This document shows, in pieces, positions 1 to 6,136 of a DNA stretch of 8,611 bases (its first letter is position 1; each line of letters opens with the position of its first letter). A model generated the notes under the pieces. The model saw only the letters and a program-made list of their open reading frames with translations, was not told the DNA's origin and made no database searches. Position numbers and translations under genes: made by a program. The stretch lies in NCBI GenBank assembly GCA_041688215.1, contig JBDNIO010000027.1:1-8611 (forward strand), written 5' to 3'. Source of the stretch: JBDNIO01 sp041688215 (lineage in GTDB: Bacteria; Pseudomonadota; Gammaproteobacteria; Nevskiales; Salinisphaeraceae).

Positions 1-17
1 CACCGAACTATATGGAT

Positions 18-90
18 CGTCATTCCCGCGAACGCGGGAATCCATATTTCGCGGCACTTTCACTGGATTCCCGCTTTCGCGGGAATAACG
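18..90. repeat. Inverted pair of REP-like palindromes (REPIN-like)
   Basis: Two 28-base units face each other across a 17-base spacer: unit A at 18-45 and unit B at 63-90. Unit A reads CGTC-ATTCCCGCG-AA-CGCGGGAAT-CCAT, a perfect 9-bp stem (22-30 with 33-41) and 2-base loop. Unit B, read on the minus strand, matches unit A at 25 of 28 positions, with an 8-bp stem (67-74 with 79-86) and loop TTTC. Outside unit A, TATGGAT (11-17) is also complementary to ATCCATA (40-46). The ATTCCCGC...GCGGGAAT core is the common dispersed palindrome of many proteobacteria, also known as the neisserial dRS3 type. The paired inverted arrangement resembles a REPIN, which is thought to be moved by REP-associated tyrosine transposases; none is in this window. 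It lies downstream of the PEBP gene and could also act as a transcript-stabilising or terminating structure. Confidence 0.8.
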
Positions 91-189
91 TTACAGATCA
101 ATAACTTATAGAAAATCACTATTCTTTGGTGACATAGCCAATGGATTAGTCTAATGTGACGATTCTGACCGCGCTGGGCCGCGGATAGT

Positions 190-816
190 TCAGCGCAGGC
201 GTGGGTTAAGCGTGTACGTGCCGGTGAGGCTGGCTTCGGCAAGCACATGGCCTTCTACAGCTTCAAGCACGTCATCGGCGGTGAACTCGCCGTCAACCGG
301 GCAGACCTGAATATCCAGCGCCAGCAGGCGAAACACATAGCGATGCACGATGGGATCATTCCAGGGCGGCGCGGGGCCGTCATAGCCGTGATAGGTGCCG
401 CCCATATCCGGATCGCCGGCAAAGCAGTCGGTGTAGCTGTTCACGCCCTGTCGCGCAAGTTTGGGGCCGGGAGGCTGCATCTTGCCGCCGGGGCTGACTT
501 CTGCAGAGCATTCGCCTGCCTCGATTTCCTCCAGATCCGGCGCGATGTCGACCATGGCCCAATGCGCGAAGTCTGCGCGCGGCAGGTCGGCCGGTACTTC
601 GCGGTCTTCCTTGTTCACGTCATCCGGCTTGCTCGGGGCGTCCGGGTCTATACAGAGTAAAACCAGCGATTTCGCTTCTTCCGGCACGCCCGTCCAGGTA
701 AATCCAGGATTTCGGTTTTTGGATAGCCGGACGTGATTATCGGCATCGGGCACGGCCAGGGCATAATCGTCGGGAATTACGCCGCCGTCATTGAATGCGC
801 TGCTGCTTAATTGCAT
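190..816 (-). CDS. PEBP/YbhB-YbcL family (Raf kinase inhibitor-like) protein
   Basis: A 208-residue protein of the phosphatidylethanolamine-binding protein family. Visible family landmarks are DPDAPS at residues 57-62, HW at 85-86 in AHWAMVDI, a glycine-rich GVNSYTDCFAGDPDMGG stretch near 124-140, YHGYDGPAPPWND at 142-154 (the usual G-P-x-P-P ligand-pocket loop) and HRYVFRLLALD at 158-168. There is no signal peptide, so it is probably cytoplasmic. It is longer than E. coli YbhB, mainly because of an acidic, charged insertion after DPDAPS (about residues 63-80). The ATG at 814-816 is supported by a GGAG ribosome site six bases upstream. The gene starts 78 bases after sohB on the same strand and may share its transcript. 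The biochemical role of bacterial PEBP proteins is largely unknown; the family binds phospholipid-like or anionic ligands. The family call is firm, the function is not. Confidence 0.92.
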   Translation of the reverse strand: MQLSSSAFNDGGVIPDDYALAVPDADNHVRLSKNRNPGFTWTGVPEEAKSLVLLCIDPDAPSKPDDVNKEDREVPADLPRADFAHWAMVDIAPDLEEIEAGECSAEVSPGGKMQPPGPKLARQGVNSYTDCFAGDPDMGGTYHGYDGPAPPWNDPIVHRYVFRLLALDIQVCPVDGEFTADDVLEAVEGHVLAEASLTGTYTLNPRLR

Positions 817-894
817 TTAGGTCTCCGTAGGATTGGGCGTGGATTTTGCTGTTTGGCACGATAACGCCGACATGGTCCGATTTCCAGTGGCTGG

Positions 895-1944
895 TTAATC
901 GTTGGGTGCTATTGCGCGCGACATGATGGCATCGGTGGCCCGGCGCACGCCGGCGGACACATTTTCGGATAACCGGTCTACCAGCGTAGCCTTGGTCTTG
1001 TAGGTTACCGAGAAAATTTCGCGCTCGTCACGATCGGCATGAAGCAGGTAGTCATCACTGGTTTTCAGTTCATCCACCAGTTTGAGCGTTAGCGCCTGGC
1101 TGCCGTACCAGTGCTCGCCGGTGGCGACTTTTTCAATATCCAGTTCCATGCGGTTCTGGCTGACGAAATCCTTGAACAGACCGTGCGTGTCTTCCAGCTC
1201 CTGCTTGAATTTGGCGCGGCCTTCGTCGGTGTTTTCGCCCAGCATGGTCAGCGTGCGTTTGTGGTTGCCCGCGGTGTGCAATTCAAAGTCGATGTTCTTT
1301 TCCTTCATCAACCGGTTGAAGTTCGGCAGCTGGGCCACAACCCCAATGGAACCGATTATGGCAAACGGCGCGGCCACGATTTTGTCGGCCACACAGGCCA
1401 TTAAATATCCGCCGCTGGCGGCCAGTTTGTCCACCGATGCGGTCAGGGTGATGCCATGGTCGCGCAGGCGCCGTAATTGCGAGGCCGCGAGGCCGTAACT
1501 GTGGACCATGCCGCCGGGGGATTCGAGCTTGATTAGCACCTCGTCATCGGCCTCGGCCACCATCAGAATGGCGCTGACTTCCTCGCGCAGGTTGGCGACC
1601 GCCGAGGCGCGGATATCGCCTTCAAAGTCGATAACAAACAGTCGTTTCTTGCTGCTGGTTTTGCCGAGTTTTGCGGCTTTTTCCTTTTGTTTGGCTTCTG
1701 CCTTTTTCTTCTTGTTGCGGGCCTTGCGCTCAACCTTGTTCAGCGTCTGGCTATAGATCGTATCCGCCATATTACGCAGGCGATCGTTGATATTTCGCAC
1801 CTCCAGCGTCTCGCCAGAGAGCTGGCGCATTTGCTGCGCCGCATGAATAATCCAGCTCAAGACGATGCCTATCGCAACCACGATGGTTACGGCTTTTGCC
1901 AGGAATAGGCCGTACTCGGCCACTAGGTTGATGAAGGTTTCCAT
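895..1944 (-). CDS. sohB: Probable inner-membrane protease SohB (peptidase S49)
   Basis: A 349-residue protein, the same length as E. coli SohB as I recall it, and collinear with it. Residues about 10-34 form one hydrophobic membrane segment. A strongly basic, lysine-rich linker (about 72-100) leads into the ClpP/crotonase-fold protease domain beginning at LFVIDFEGDI. The ESPGG motif (141-145) forms the oxyanion region. The nucleophile is Ser177 in DKLAASGGY, and the general base is Lys229 in GNHKRTLTMLGEN, giving the Ser-Lys dyad of signal-peptide peptidase (SppA)-type S49 enzymes. GSIGVVAQLPNFNRL and TGEHWYG are further SohB landmarks. SohB was found as a multicopy suppressor of degP (htrA) loss and is thought to cleave envelope proteins or peptides. 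The ATG start has GAGGA four bases upstream. A PEBP gene follows on the same strand. No damage is visible. Confidence 0.96.
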   Translation of the reverse strand: METFINLVAEYGLFLAKAVTIVVAIGIVLSWIIHAAQQMRQLSGETLEVRNINDRLRNMADTIYSQTLNKVERKARNKKKKAEAKQKEKAAKLGKTSSKKRLFVIDFEGDIRASAVANLREEVSAILMVAEADDEVLIKLESPGGMVHSYGLAASQLRRLRDHGITLTASVDKLAASGGYLMACVADKIVAAPFAIIGSIGVVAQLPNFNRLMKEKNIDFELHTAGNHKRTLTMLGENTDEGRAKFKQELEDTHGLFKDFVSQNRMELDIEKVATGEHWYGSQALTLKLVDELKTSDDYLLHADRDEREIFSVTYKTKATLVDRLSENVSAGVRRATDAIMSRAIAPND

Positions 1945-2260
1945 TAAATCCTCAGTGCGGAAAAAGCTGAGTATCCTAGCAGTTTTGGCTTTAAGGGGGG
2001 TTGGTTGTGTTTGCTGGGGTATTGGGGTGGCTGTTTAGGATTCGTGGTGAGGTTAGCTTTTGCGGTGTAAGACTTTTGGGTTTCGCCTTGATGGCGAGCC
2101 ACCTTTTTTTGATGTGCAAAAAAACGTGACCTTGGGTTCAAACTAGCCCCCTGTGTCAGAGCGCGAGGATATCGCACCAACCAAAATCTCATTGCCATGA
2201 TTTATCTGATCGGTGGCAAACTCAATTTTGGGTTACCCACTTGAAACAGCGAGGAGCCTC
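1945..2260. other. Gene-free region upstream of sohB
   Basis: About 315 bases without a convincing gene. It holds a 7-T run (2104-2110) and a 7-A run (2118-2124) that can pair with each other across GATGTGC, a small hairpin TCGCC-TTGAT-GGCGA (2083-2097), and an 11-base palindrome TGGGT-T-ACCCA (2229-2239). An 84-codon minus-strand reading frame crosses most of the region and its TAA overlaps the sohB ATG (TAATG). It has no Shine-Dalgarno sequence, a basic low-complexity composition and no family I recognise, so I do not call it. No clear sigma-70 promoter for sohB is visible. A short CTCAG...CTGAG repeat (1951-1955 and 1967-1971) could fold next to the sohB ribosome site. Confidence 0.6.
2118..2156 (-). 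terminator. Possible weak intrinsic terminator (minus strand)
   Basis: Read on the minus strand, TGAC...GGG...CCC...GTCA forms an imperfect interrupted stem, followed after two bases by seven T residues (complement of 2118-2124). It lies downstream of the transporter genes and upstream of sohB, where a minus-strand terminator would be useful. The stem is short and interrupted, so this is only a candidate. Confidence 0.22.
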
Positions 2261-2306
2261 AAACTAGAAGTGCAACACTATTCCAAGATAACGGAGAAGG
2301 TGTTGC

Positions 2307-2575
2307 ATGGGAACAAACTACACTCAGCTTGGTTGTGAAGACCGGGCGATGATTCATTGGGGCCTGGCCAAGGCTGGACCCAACGGGCAATTGCCCGTTG
2401 GGTTGATCGTAGCCCAAGCACGGTCAGCCGGGAATTACGGCGCAATGGCTGGCGTAATCGAGCGGATAAGTCACTGCCCATCGGGCGTCCGCGCAAGGTT
2501 CCAGGCTATCACGCAGTTACGGCGTGGCCGGGTCGCACACGCAGTGCGAAACCCAAGAGTCTTCCACCTCAATAA
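2307..2575 (+). pseudogene. Truncated, frameshifted IS30-family transposase
   Basis: The ATG at 2307 opens with MGTNYTQLGCEDRAMIHWGL, typical of the IS30 transposase N-terminus. Homology then moves to the -1 frame at about 2369, continuing GWTQRAIARWVDRSPSTVSR-ELRRNGW, which is the HTH_38-type DNA-binding domain that recognises the element ends. Restoring one C (GGCC to GGCCC at 2368-2369) gives an uninterrupted WGLAQGWTQRAIARW. Family resemblance continues through GRPRKVPGYHAV and ends near RTRSAKPKSLPPQ at the stop (2573-2575). A full IS30 transposase is over 300 residues with an integrase-type DDE domain; none of that is present, so this copy cannot transpose by itself. A GGAGAAGG ribosome site precedes the ATG. 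A programmed -1 shift is an alternative reading for the frame change, but no canonical slippery heptamer is present. Confidence 0.85.
2378..2403. repeat. Perfect 26-bp palindrome in the transposase HTH region
   Basis: The half-site ACCCAACGGGCAA (2378-2390) is followed directly by its exact reverse complement (2391-2403), with no spacer. In the -1 (transposase) frame the plus strand encodes TQRAIARWV. Because the palindrome is in register with the codons, the minus strand encodes the same nonapeptide. It begins nine bases after the frameshift point at 2369. Confidence 0.9.
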
Positions 2576-2603
2576 CTGAATTAACCGCTTACCCAAGCCA
2601 TCG

Positions 2604-3964
2604 CTACCCAGGCGCATCTTGCCTACCAGCCCCAAAATATTCCCTACTCAATTTAAATATCACCGGACTCAAAAGCACCAGGGCAATCAAATTCGGAATC
2701 GCCATCAACGCATTCATCACATCCGCAACCAGCCAGATAAATCCCAGATTCGAAATTGCGCCGACAAACACGGCTATAACCCAAACAATGCGATAGGGCA
2801 TGATTACACGGGCGCCGAAAAGGTACTCCGCGCAACGCTCGCCATAATAAGACCAGGCCAGCAGGGTGGAGAACGCGAAAATAACCAGGGCGAAACTCAC
2901 CACCCAGTCGCCCGGTCCCGGCAGCCCGGTATTAAACGCCATGGCCGAGAGTTGTGCGCCGGTTTCGCCGGTGTCCCAAACTCCGGTGGCAATAATCACC
3001 AGCGCTGTCATCGTGCAGATCACAATGGTGTCGATAAACGTACCCAGCATCGCGACCACGCCTTGTTGTACGGGATCTTTGGTGCGCGCCGCCGCGTGTG
3101 CAATGGGCGCGCTGCCCAAGCCCGCTTCGTTGGAAAAAATACCGCGGGCCACGCCGAAACGTATTGCCATCATCACTCCTGCCCCGGCGAATCCGCCGGT
3201 GGCCGCCGTGCCGGTAAAGGCATCATTGAATATGATTGTAAATGCCCCCGGAATGGCGGGCGCGTGCAGTAAAAGAATCACGAACGCGCCGAGCACGTAA
3301 ACAATAGCCATGAACGGCACGAGTTTTTCGGTGACTTTCGCCAGGCGCTGAACGCCGCCGATAATTACCAGAAATACTGCCGTTGCAAGCACCAGCCCGG
3401 TAAGCCATCGGGGCACATCCAGGGATTCGGCCAATACCTGTGCCACGGAATTGGACTGCACAGTATTGCCAATACCAAACGCCGCAATCGTGGCAAAGAA
3501 CGCAAACGCTAACCCAAGCCAGCGCCACCGCTTGCCAGCCCGTTGCTGATGTAATACATGGGCCCGCCCACGTGCTCCCCGCGCGCATTGGTTTCGCGGT
3601 ATTTAACCGCCAGCACGGCTTCGCTGTATTTGGTGGCCATGCCGACGAGCGCGGTCATCCACATCCAGAAAATGGCACCGGGGCCGCCGAGGTGGATGGC
3701 CGTTGCCACGCCGGCGATGTTGCCCGTACCCACGGTGGCAGCCAGTGCGGTTGCCAGGGCCTGAAACGGCGTGATGTCGCCCGCATCACTGGTAACCAGC
3801 TTGCGTCCGGACAGCGCCTGGCGAAATCCGTAACCGAGCTTTCGCAGCGGCATCAGGCGCAGGCCAAGCATGAGATATACACCGGTGCCCAGCAATAAAA
3901 TCAGCATGACCGGGCCCCAGACCCAGCCGCTTAGCGTATTCAACAAGGCGGTAAGCTTTGCCAT
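2604..3964 (-). pseudogene. AGCS-family alanine/glycine:sodium symporter, frameshifted
   Basis: Two abutting frames together make one amino acid carrier:cation symporter. The 5' part (from ATG 3964) contains MAKLTALLNTLSGWVWGP, ALAATVGTGNIAGVATAI and HVGGPMYYISNGL. It then runs into a TAG at 3509-3511. The 3' part continues in another frame with KRWRWLGLAFAFFATIAAFG-IGNTVQSNSVAQ, RGIFSNEAGLGSAPIAHAAA and LLAWSYYGERCAEYLFG, all AGCS landmarks, ending at 2604. Adding one base at about 3535-3536 (minus strand CTGGC to CTGGGC) restores NGLGKRWRW and an open frame of 453 codons plus stop, a normal family length. The family imports small amino acids, mainly alanine or glycine, with sodium across the inner membrane. 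The start lies 13 bases after the NSS symporter stop, without a strong ribosome site; a TTG at 3985 is an alternative start. The lesion may be real or a sequencing error. Confidence 0.92.
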
Positions 3965-3977
3965 TACACAAATACCA

Positions 3978-5312
3978 TCAGGCAAACACAGGCTGCAGTA
4001 GTACCCAGGCTATGCCGATGGGCGCCACTACCCGCAATACCCAGATCCAGGCGCCTGCAAACGGCATTTTCGCCTGGCCGTTATTGGTGGCAGCGGCGAC
4101 CGCGGCTGGTCCGAGTTTCCAGCCGACGAACAGTGCGATGAACAACCCGCCCAGTGGCAGCAGAAAGTCGGTTAGCTTGACCATCCAGTCCAGAAACGAT
4201 GTGCCATTGATTACAAATACATCCACCGCGCCTTGCGACAGGGCCGAAGGCACACCCACCGCAAAACAGACCAGTGCAGCACCCGCAGTTGCCCGGCGGC
4301 GGGTAAAATTCCACTCGTCGATTAAATACGTCACGACTACCTCAAGAAGAGACACTGCGGAAGTCAGCGCTGCAACTGCCAGCAGCGCAAAAAACAGCAC
4401 GCCGAAAAATACACCTCCGGGCATGCTCGCAAAAACCGCGGGCAGGGTGATAAACGCCAGACCAGGCCCGCTGCCCGGAGCAAAATTGAATGCAAATACG
4501 GCCGGAAAAATCATGAAGCCGGCGAGTATTGCGATAGCGGTATCCAGCGCCACCACGCTGGCGGCCGACGAAGGCAGCGACTGGTCCCTGGCCATATAGG
4601 AGCCGTAGGTGATTAACGCGCCCATGCCCAGCGACAGTGAAAAAAACGCCTGGCCGATAGCCGCCGTCCAGGTGCTTGCCTTGATCGCGCCAAAGTCGGG
4701 GGTGAGATAAAACGCGATACCCGCCCCGGCGCCAGGCAGGGTGACCGAGCGCACCACCAGTATCAGCAATAGAATAAATAGCAGCGGCATCAGCAACTTC
4801 GCAACACGCTCGATGCCTTTGCCAATGCCGCCGACCACCGTCGCCGCGGTCAGCAGCATGAACAGACCCGCGTAAATCGTGGGCGAGATACTCTCCCCTA
4901 TGAAACCGGAAAATGCATCTCTAAGCGCGGCCGGATCAGCCGTGGCCAGTTTGCCGCTGAACATGAAGCCGATATAGGCCAGCGTCCAGCCCGCGACCAC
5001 AATATAGAAAGACAGAATCACAAAGCCGGTAAAAATGCCCAGCATACCCACCAGCGGCCACGCACCGCCGGCCAGTTGCCTGAACGCCCCGACCGGGTTT
5101 TTCTGCGTGCTGCGCCCGAGCACCAGCTCAGCCATCACCAGCGACAAACCGAAGATGAAAACGAAGGCAATATAAATAAGCAAAAATGCGCCGCCGCCGT
5201 TCTCGCCGGTCACATAGGGGAATTTCCAGATATTGCCCAGGCCCACCGCCGAACCGGCAGCGGCCATAATGAATCCGAAGCGGCTACCCCAGTGTTCGCG
5301 GGTTTTGACCAA
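3978..5312 (-). CDS. Sodium-dependent transporter, NSS/SNF family
   Basis: A 444-residue integral membrane protein of the neurotransmitter:sodium symporter family (LeuT fold), importing an amino acid together with sodium. The family signature GSAVGLGNIWKFPY lies at residues 20-33, in the first transmembrane helix, which in LeuT supplies sodium and substrate contacts. Other landmarks are FSLSLGMGALITYGSYM (224-240, the unwound sixth helix region) and ALTSAVSLLE (315-324), matching the LeuT Na2-site segment with adjacent Thr-Ser. About 11-12 hydrophobic helices are expected. The start is TTG at 5310-5312, chosen because the conserved REHWGSRFGF follows at once and AGGGA lies seven bases upstream. 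Substrate cannot be read from the sequence; characterised bacterial relatives carry leucine, tryptophan, tyrosine or other hydrophobic amino acids. It is followed after 13 bases by the AGCS symporter, so the two were probably co-transcribed. Confidence 0.95.
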   Translation of the reverse strand: MVKTREHWGSRFGFIMAAAGSAVGLGNIWKFPYVTGENGGGAFLLIYIAFVFIFGLSLVMAELVLGRSTQKNPVGAFRQLAGGAWPLVGMLGIFTGFVILSFYIVVAGWTLAYIGFMFSGKLATADPAALRDAFSGFIGESISPTIYAGLFMLLTAATVVGGIGKGIERVAKLLMPLLFILLLILVVRSVTLPGAGAGIAFYLTPDFGAIKASTWTAAIGQAFFSLSLGMGALITYGSYMARDQSLPSSAASVVALDTAIAILAGFMIFPAVFAFNFAPGSGPGLAFITLPAVFASMPGGVFFGVLFFALLAVAALTSAVSLLEVVVTYLIDEWNFTRRRATAGAALVCFAVGVPSALSQGAVDVFVINGTSFLDWMVKLTDFLLPLGGLFIALFVGWKLGPAAVAAATNNGQAKMPFAGAWIWVLRVVAPIGIAWVLLQPVFA

Positions 5313-5319
5313 GCGTTTT

Positions 5320-5324
5320 TCCCT
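5320..5324 (-). promoter_or_regulatory. Ribosome binding site deciding a TTG start
   Basis: AGGGA on the minus strand, seven bases before the TTG that opens the NSS symporter. It supports TTG as the true start, since no in-frame ATG precedes the conserved N-terminal motif. Confidence 0.55.
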
Positions 5325-5392
5325 AATCGCAAAAAGTCGAATCGCCAGTCTATAGGCCCGTGTATGTTTCTAGAAGAGGGGAAGCTGTTTCT

Positions 5393-5785
5393 TCAATCCC
5401 ATAACGCCAGGGCGTAATGATTCCTGATCGTTTCGTCCTTGGTAATGAGGGCCGCGTTGGTCAATTGCGCCTGGGCGACAATCAAACGATCAAACGGGTC
5501 GCGTGTCCAGGGTTGCTGCTGCGCGAGCAATACCACTTGCGCGAAAGACACCGGACATATCCGCAGATTCAGGCCGCTGGACATCGCGCTGATAATTTCT
5601 TGCGCGCCTGCGGTTGCCCGCCCAATTTCCTGTAGGTAGGTAAGCTCCAACTGCACCATGGGAGAGATACGCAGGTCTTCGCTTGCCTGTATCGCGTCGC
5701 GAGATGCCGCGGGTAACTTGAGGTTTTTGCCCTGGGCGTAAAGCCACACCAATATATGCGTATCCAGATAGGTTATGGACGCCAT
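5393..5785 (-). CDS. PIN-domain toxin, VapC-like
   Basis: A 130-residue PIN-domain ribonuclease, probably the toxin of a type II toxin-antitoxin pair. Counting from the ATG at 5785, the acidic residues expected to hold the metal ion are Asp8 in TYLDTHILVW, Glu47 in QLELTYL, Asp96 and/or Asp99 in WTRDPFDRLIVAQAQ, and Asp117 in LITKDETI. This is a complete PIN set, and the length is normal for VapC. VapC toxins cut tRNA or rRNA and are inhibited by their bound antitoxin. The ATG overlaps the antitoxin gene by 13 bases (TAA at 5773-5775), the usual coupled layout. A TTG four codons upstream (5797) is a possible alternative start. There is no strong ribosome site, consistent with translational coupling. 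The next gene downstream, the NSS symporter, begins 80 bases away and is probably separately expressed. Confidence 0.9.
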   Translation of the reverse strand: MASITYLDTHILVWLYAQGKNLKLPAASRDAIQASEDLRISPMVQLELTYLQEIGRATAGAQEIISAMSSGLNLRICPVSFAQVVLLAQQQPWTRDPFDRLIVAQAQLTNAALITKDETIRNHYALALWD

Positions 5786-6009
5786 TCTTGCGACCAATCT
5801 ATATGTACGAGATCTTCTGGGTCGCCAGCAATAGCTTGCGGGTGGGGTGCAAGCGCGGCAAGTTTATCTGCTTGCTCAACGGGTTCGATACGCAATAAGC
5901 GGCCCTTGCGCTTTATTTTCACCGGCTCGCCGGTTTCCGGGATGTGATCAAGCACGCGGTAAAGATCGGCGCGCAAGCGAGATACAGTGTAATTATGTTC
6001 TTCGATCAT
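5773..6009 (-). CDS. Phd/YefM-family antitoxin
   Basis: A 78-residue small protein with the Phd/YefM layout. The N-terminal DNA-binding segment is YTVSRLRADLYRVLDHIPET-GEPVKIKRKGRLLRIEP (about residues 7-43). A more flexible tail follows, ending DLVHIDWSQEWRP, the acidic/aromatic part expected to wrap and block the PIN toxin. Such antitoxins neutralise the toxin directly and usually repress their own promoter, more strongly in complex with the toxin. The gene starts with ATG at 6007-6009, with no good ribosome site, and overlaps the toxin by 13 bases. Pairing of a Phd-type antitoxin with a PIN toxin is common. A partial palindrome lies 14-26 bases upstream of the start. The GIY-YIG gene ends 127 bases upstream on the same strand. 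Confidence 0.9.
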   Translation of the reverse strand: MIEEHNYTVSRLRADLYRVLDHIPETGEPVKIKRKGRLLRIEPVEQADKLAALAPHPQAIAGDPEDLVHIDWSQEWRP

Positions 6010-6023
6010 GAGTCAGACGGATA

Positions 6024-6035
6024 CGGTACGTACTG
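6024..6035. promoter_or_regulatory. Candidate operator of the toxin-antitoxin operon
   Basis: CGGTACGTACTG contains the perfect palindrome GTACGTAC (6026-6033), with one further pair matching outside (10 of 12 bases symmetric). It lies just upstream of the antitoxin ATG, where autoregulatory Phd-type antitoxins bind. No clear -10/-35 pair was found, so this rests on position and symmetry only. Confidence 0.22.
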
Positions 6036-6136
6036 GTATTGGCAACATAATTCAGGTGGGTTTGCTTTTACGCCTAATTGGTCTTTGATTCCATACTCTT
6101 TAGGCGAGGTTGAGATCTTGGGGGCAGCGGGTTTGC

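Larger units (their letters stand above)
2261..2575 (+). mobile_element. IS30-family insertion sequence remnant (left part)
   Basis: Only the left part of an IS30-type element is visible: a leader plus the first roughly 90 codons of the transposase. The DDE catalytic domain and the right end are missing. Just before the gene, TGCAACAC (2271-2278) and GTGTTGCA (2300-2307) form a perfect 8-bp inverted repeat across 21 bases, containing the GGAGAAGG ribosome site in the intervening loop; it may be part of the left end or a translation-control stem. The exact left boundary is an inference. CCTCAA occurs at 2257-2262 and again at 2567-2572, close to both edges of the recognisable remnant. This is the only plus-strand gene-like segment in the window, and it separates the 3' end of the AGCS symporter from the sohB upstream region. 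Confidence 0.75.

Noticed and set aside
60..248. 62-codon minus-strand frame ending NVIPAKAGIQ
   Set aside because: The tail is the well-known translation of the REP-like palindrome, and the start overlaps the PEBP gene in another frame; not a real gene.
247..660. 137-codon plus-strand frame opposite the PEBP gene
   Set aside because: Antisense shadow of a gene with clear PEBP motifs; no family resemblance or ribosome site.
2083..2110. Hairpin TCGCC-TTGAT-GGCGA followed by seven T on the plus strand
   Set aside because: The stem is only 5 bp, six bases separate it from the T-run, and no complete plus-strand gene precedes it; too weak to call a terminator.
1944..2198. 84-codon minus-strand frame whose TAA overlaps the sohB ATG (TAATG)
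   Set aside because: No ribosome site, no recognisable family, basic low-complexity translation driven partly by A and T runs. The overlap looks like chance, although the TAATG coupling would merit a check if homologues exist.
2278..2496. 72-codon minus-strand frame containing TQRAIARWV
   Set aside because: It repeats the transposase peptide only because the 26-bp palindrome reads identically on both strands; the rest is antisense to the IS remnant.
2619..3272. 217-codon plus-strand frame opposite the AGCS symporter
   Set aside because: Antisense shadow of a membrane-protein gene; its composition is an artefact of the hydrophobic codons on the other strand.
3958..4599. 213-codon plus-strand frame opposite the NSS symporter
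   Set aside because: Same explanation: Ala/Thr/Ser/Pro-rich shadow without a family match.
6071..6106. CGCCTAA...TTAGGCG inverted repeat between the nuclease and antitoxin genes
   Set aside because: A 7-bp stem with a 22-base loop and no T-run; could be chance and not a convincing terminator or operator.
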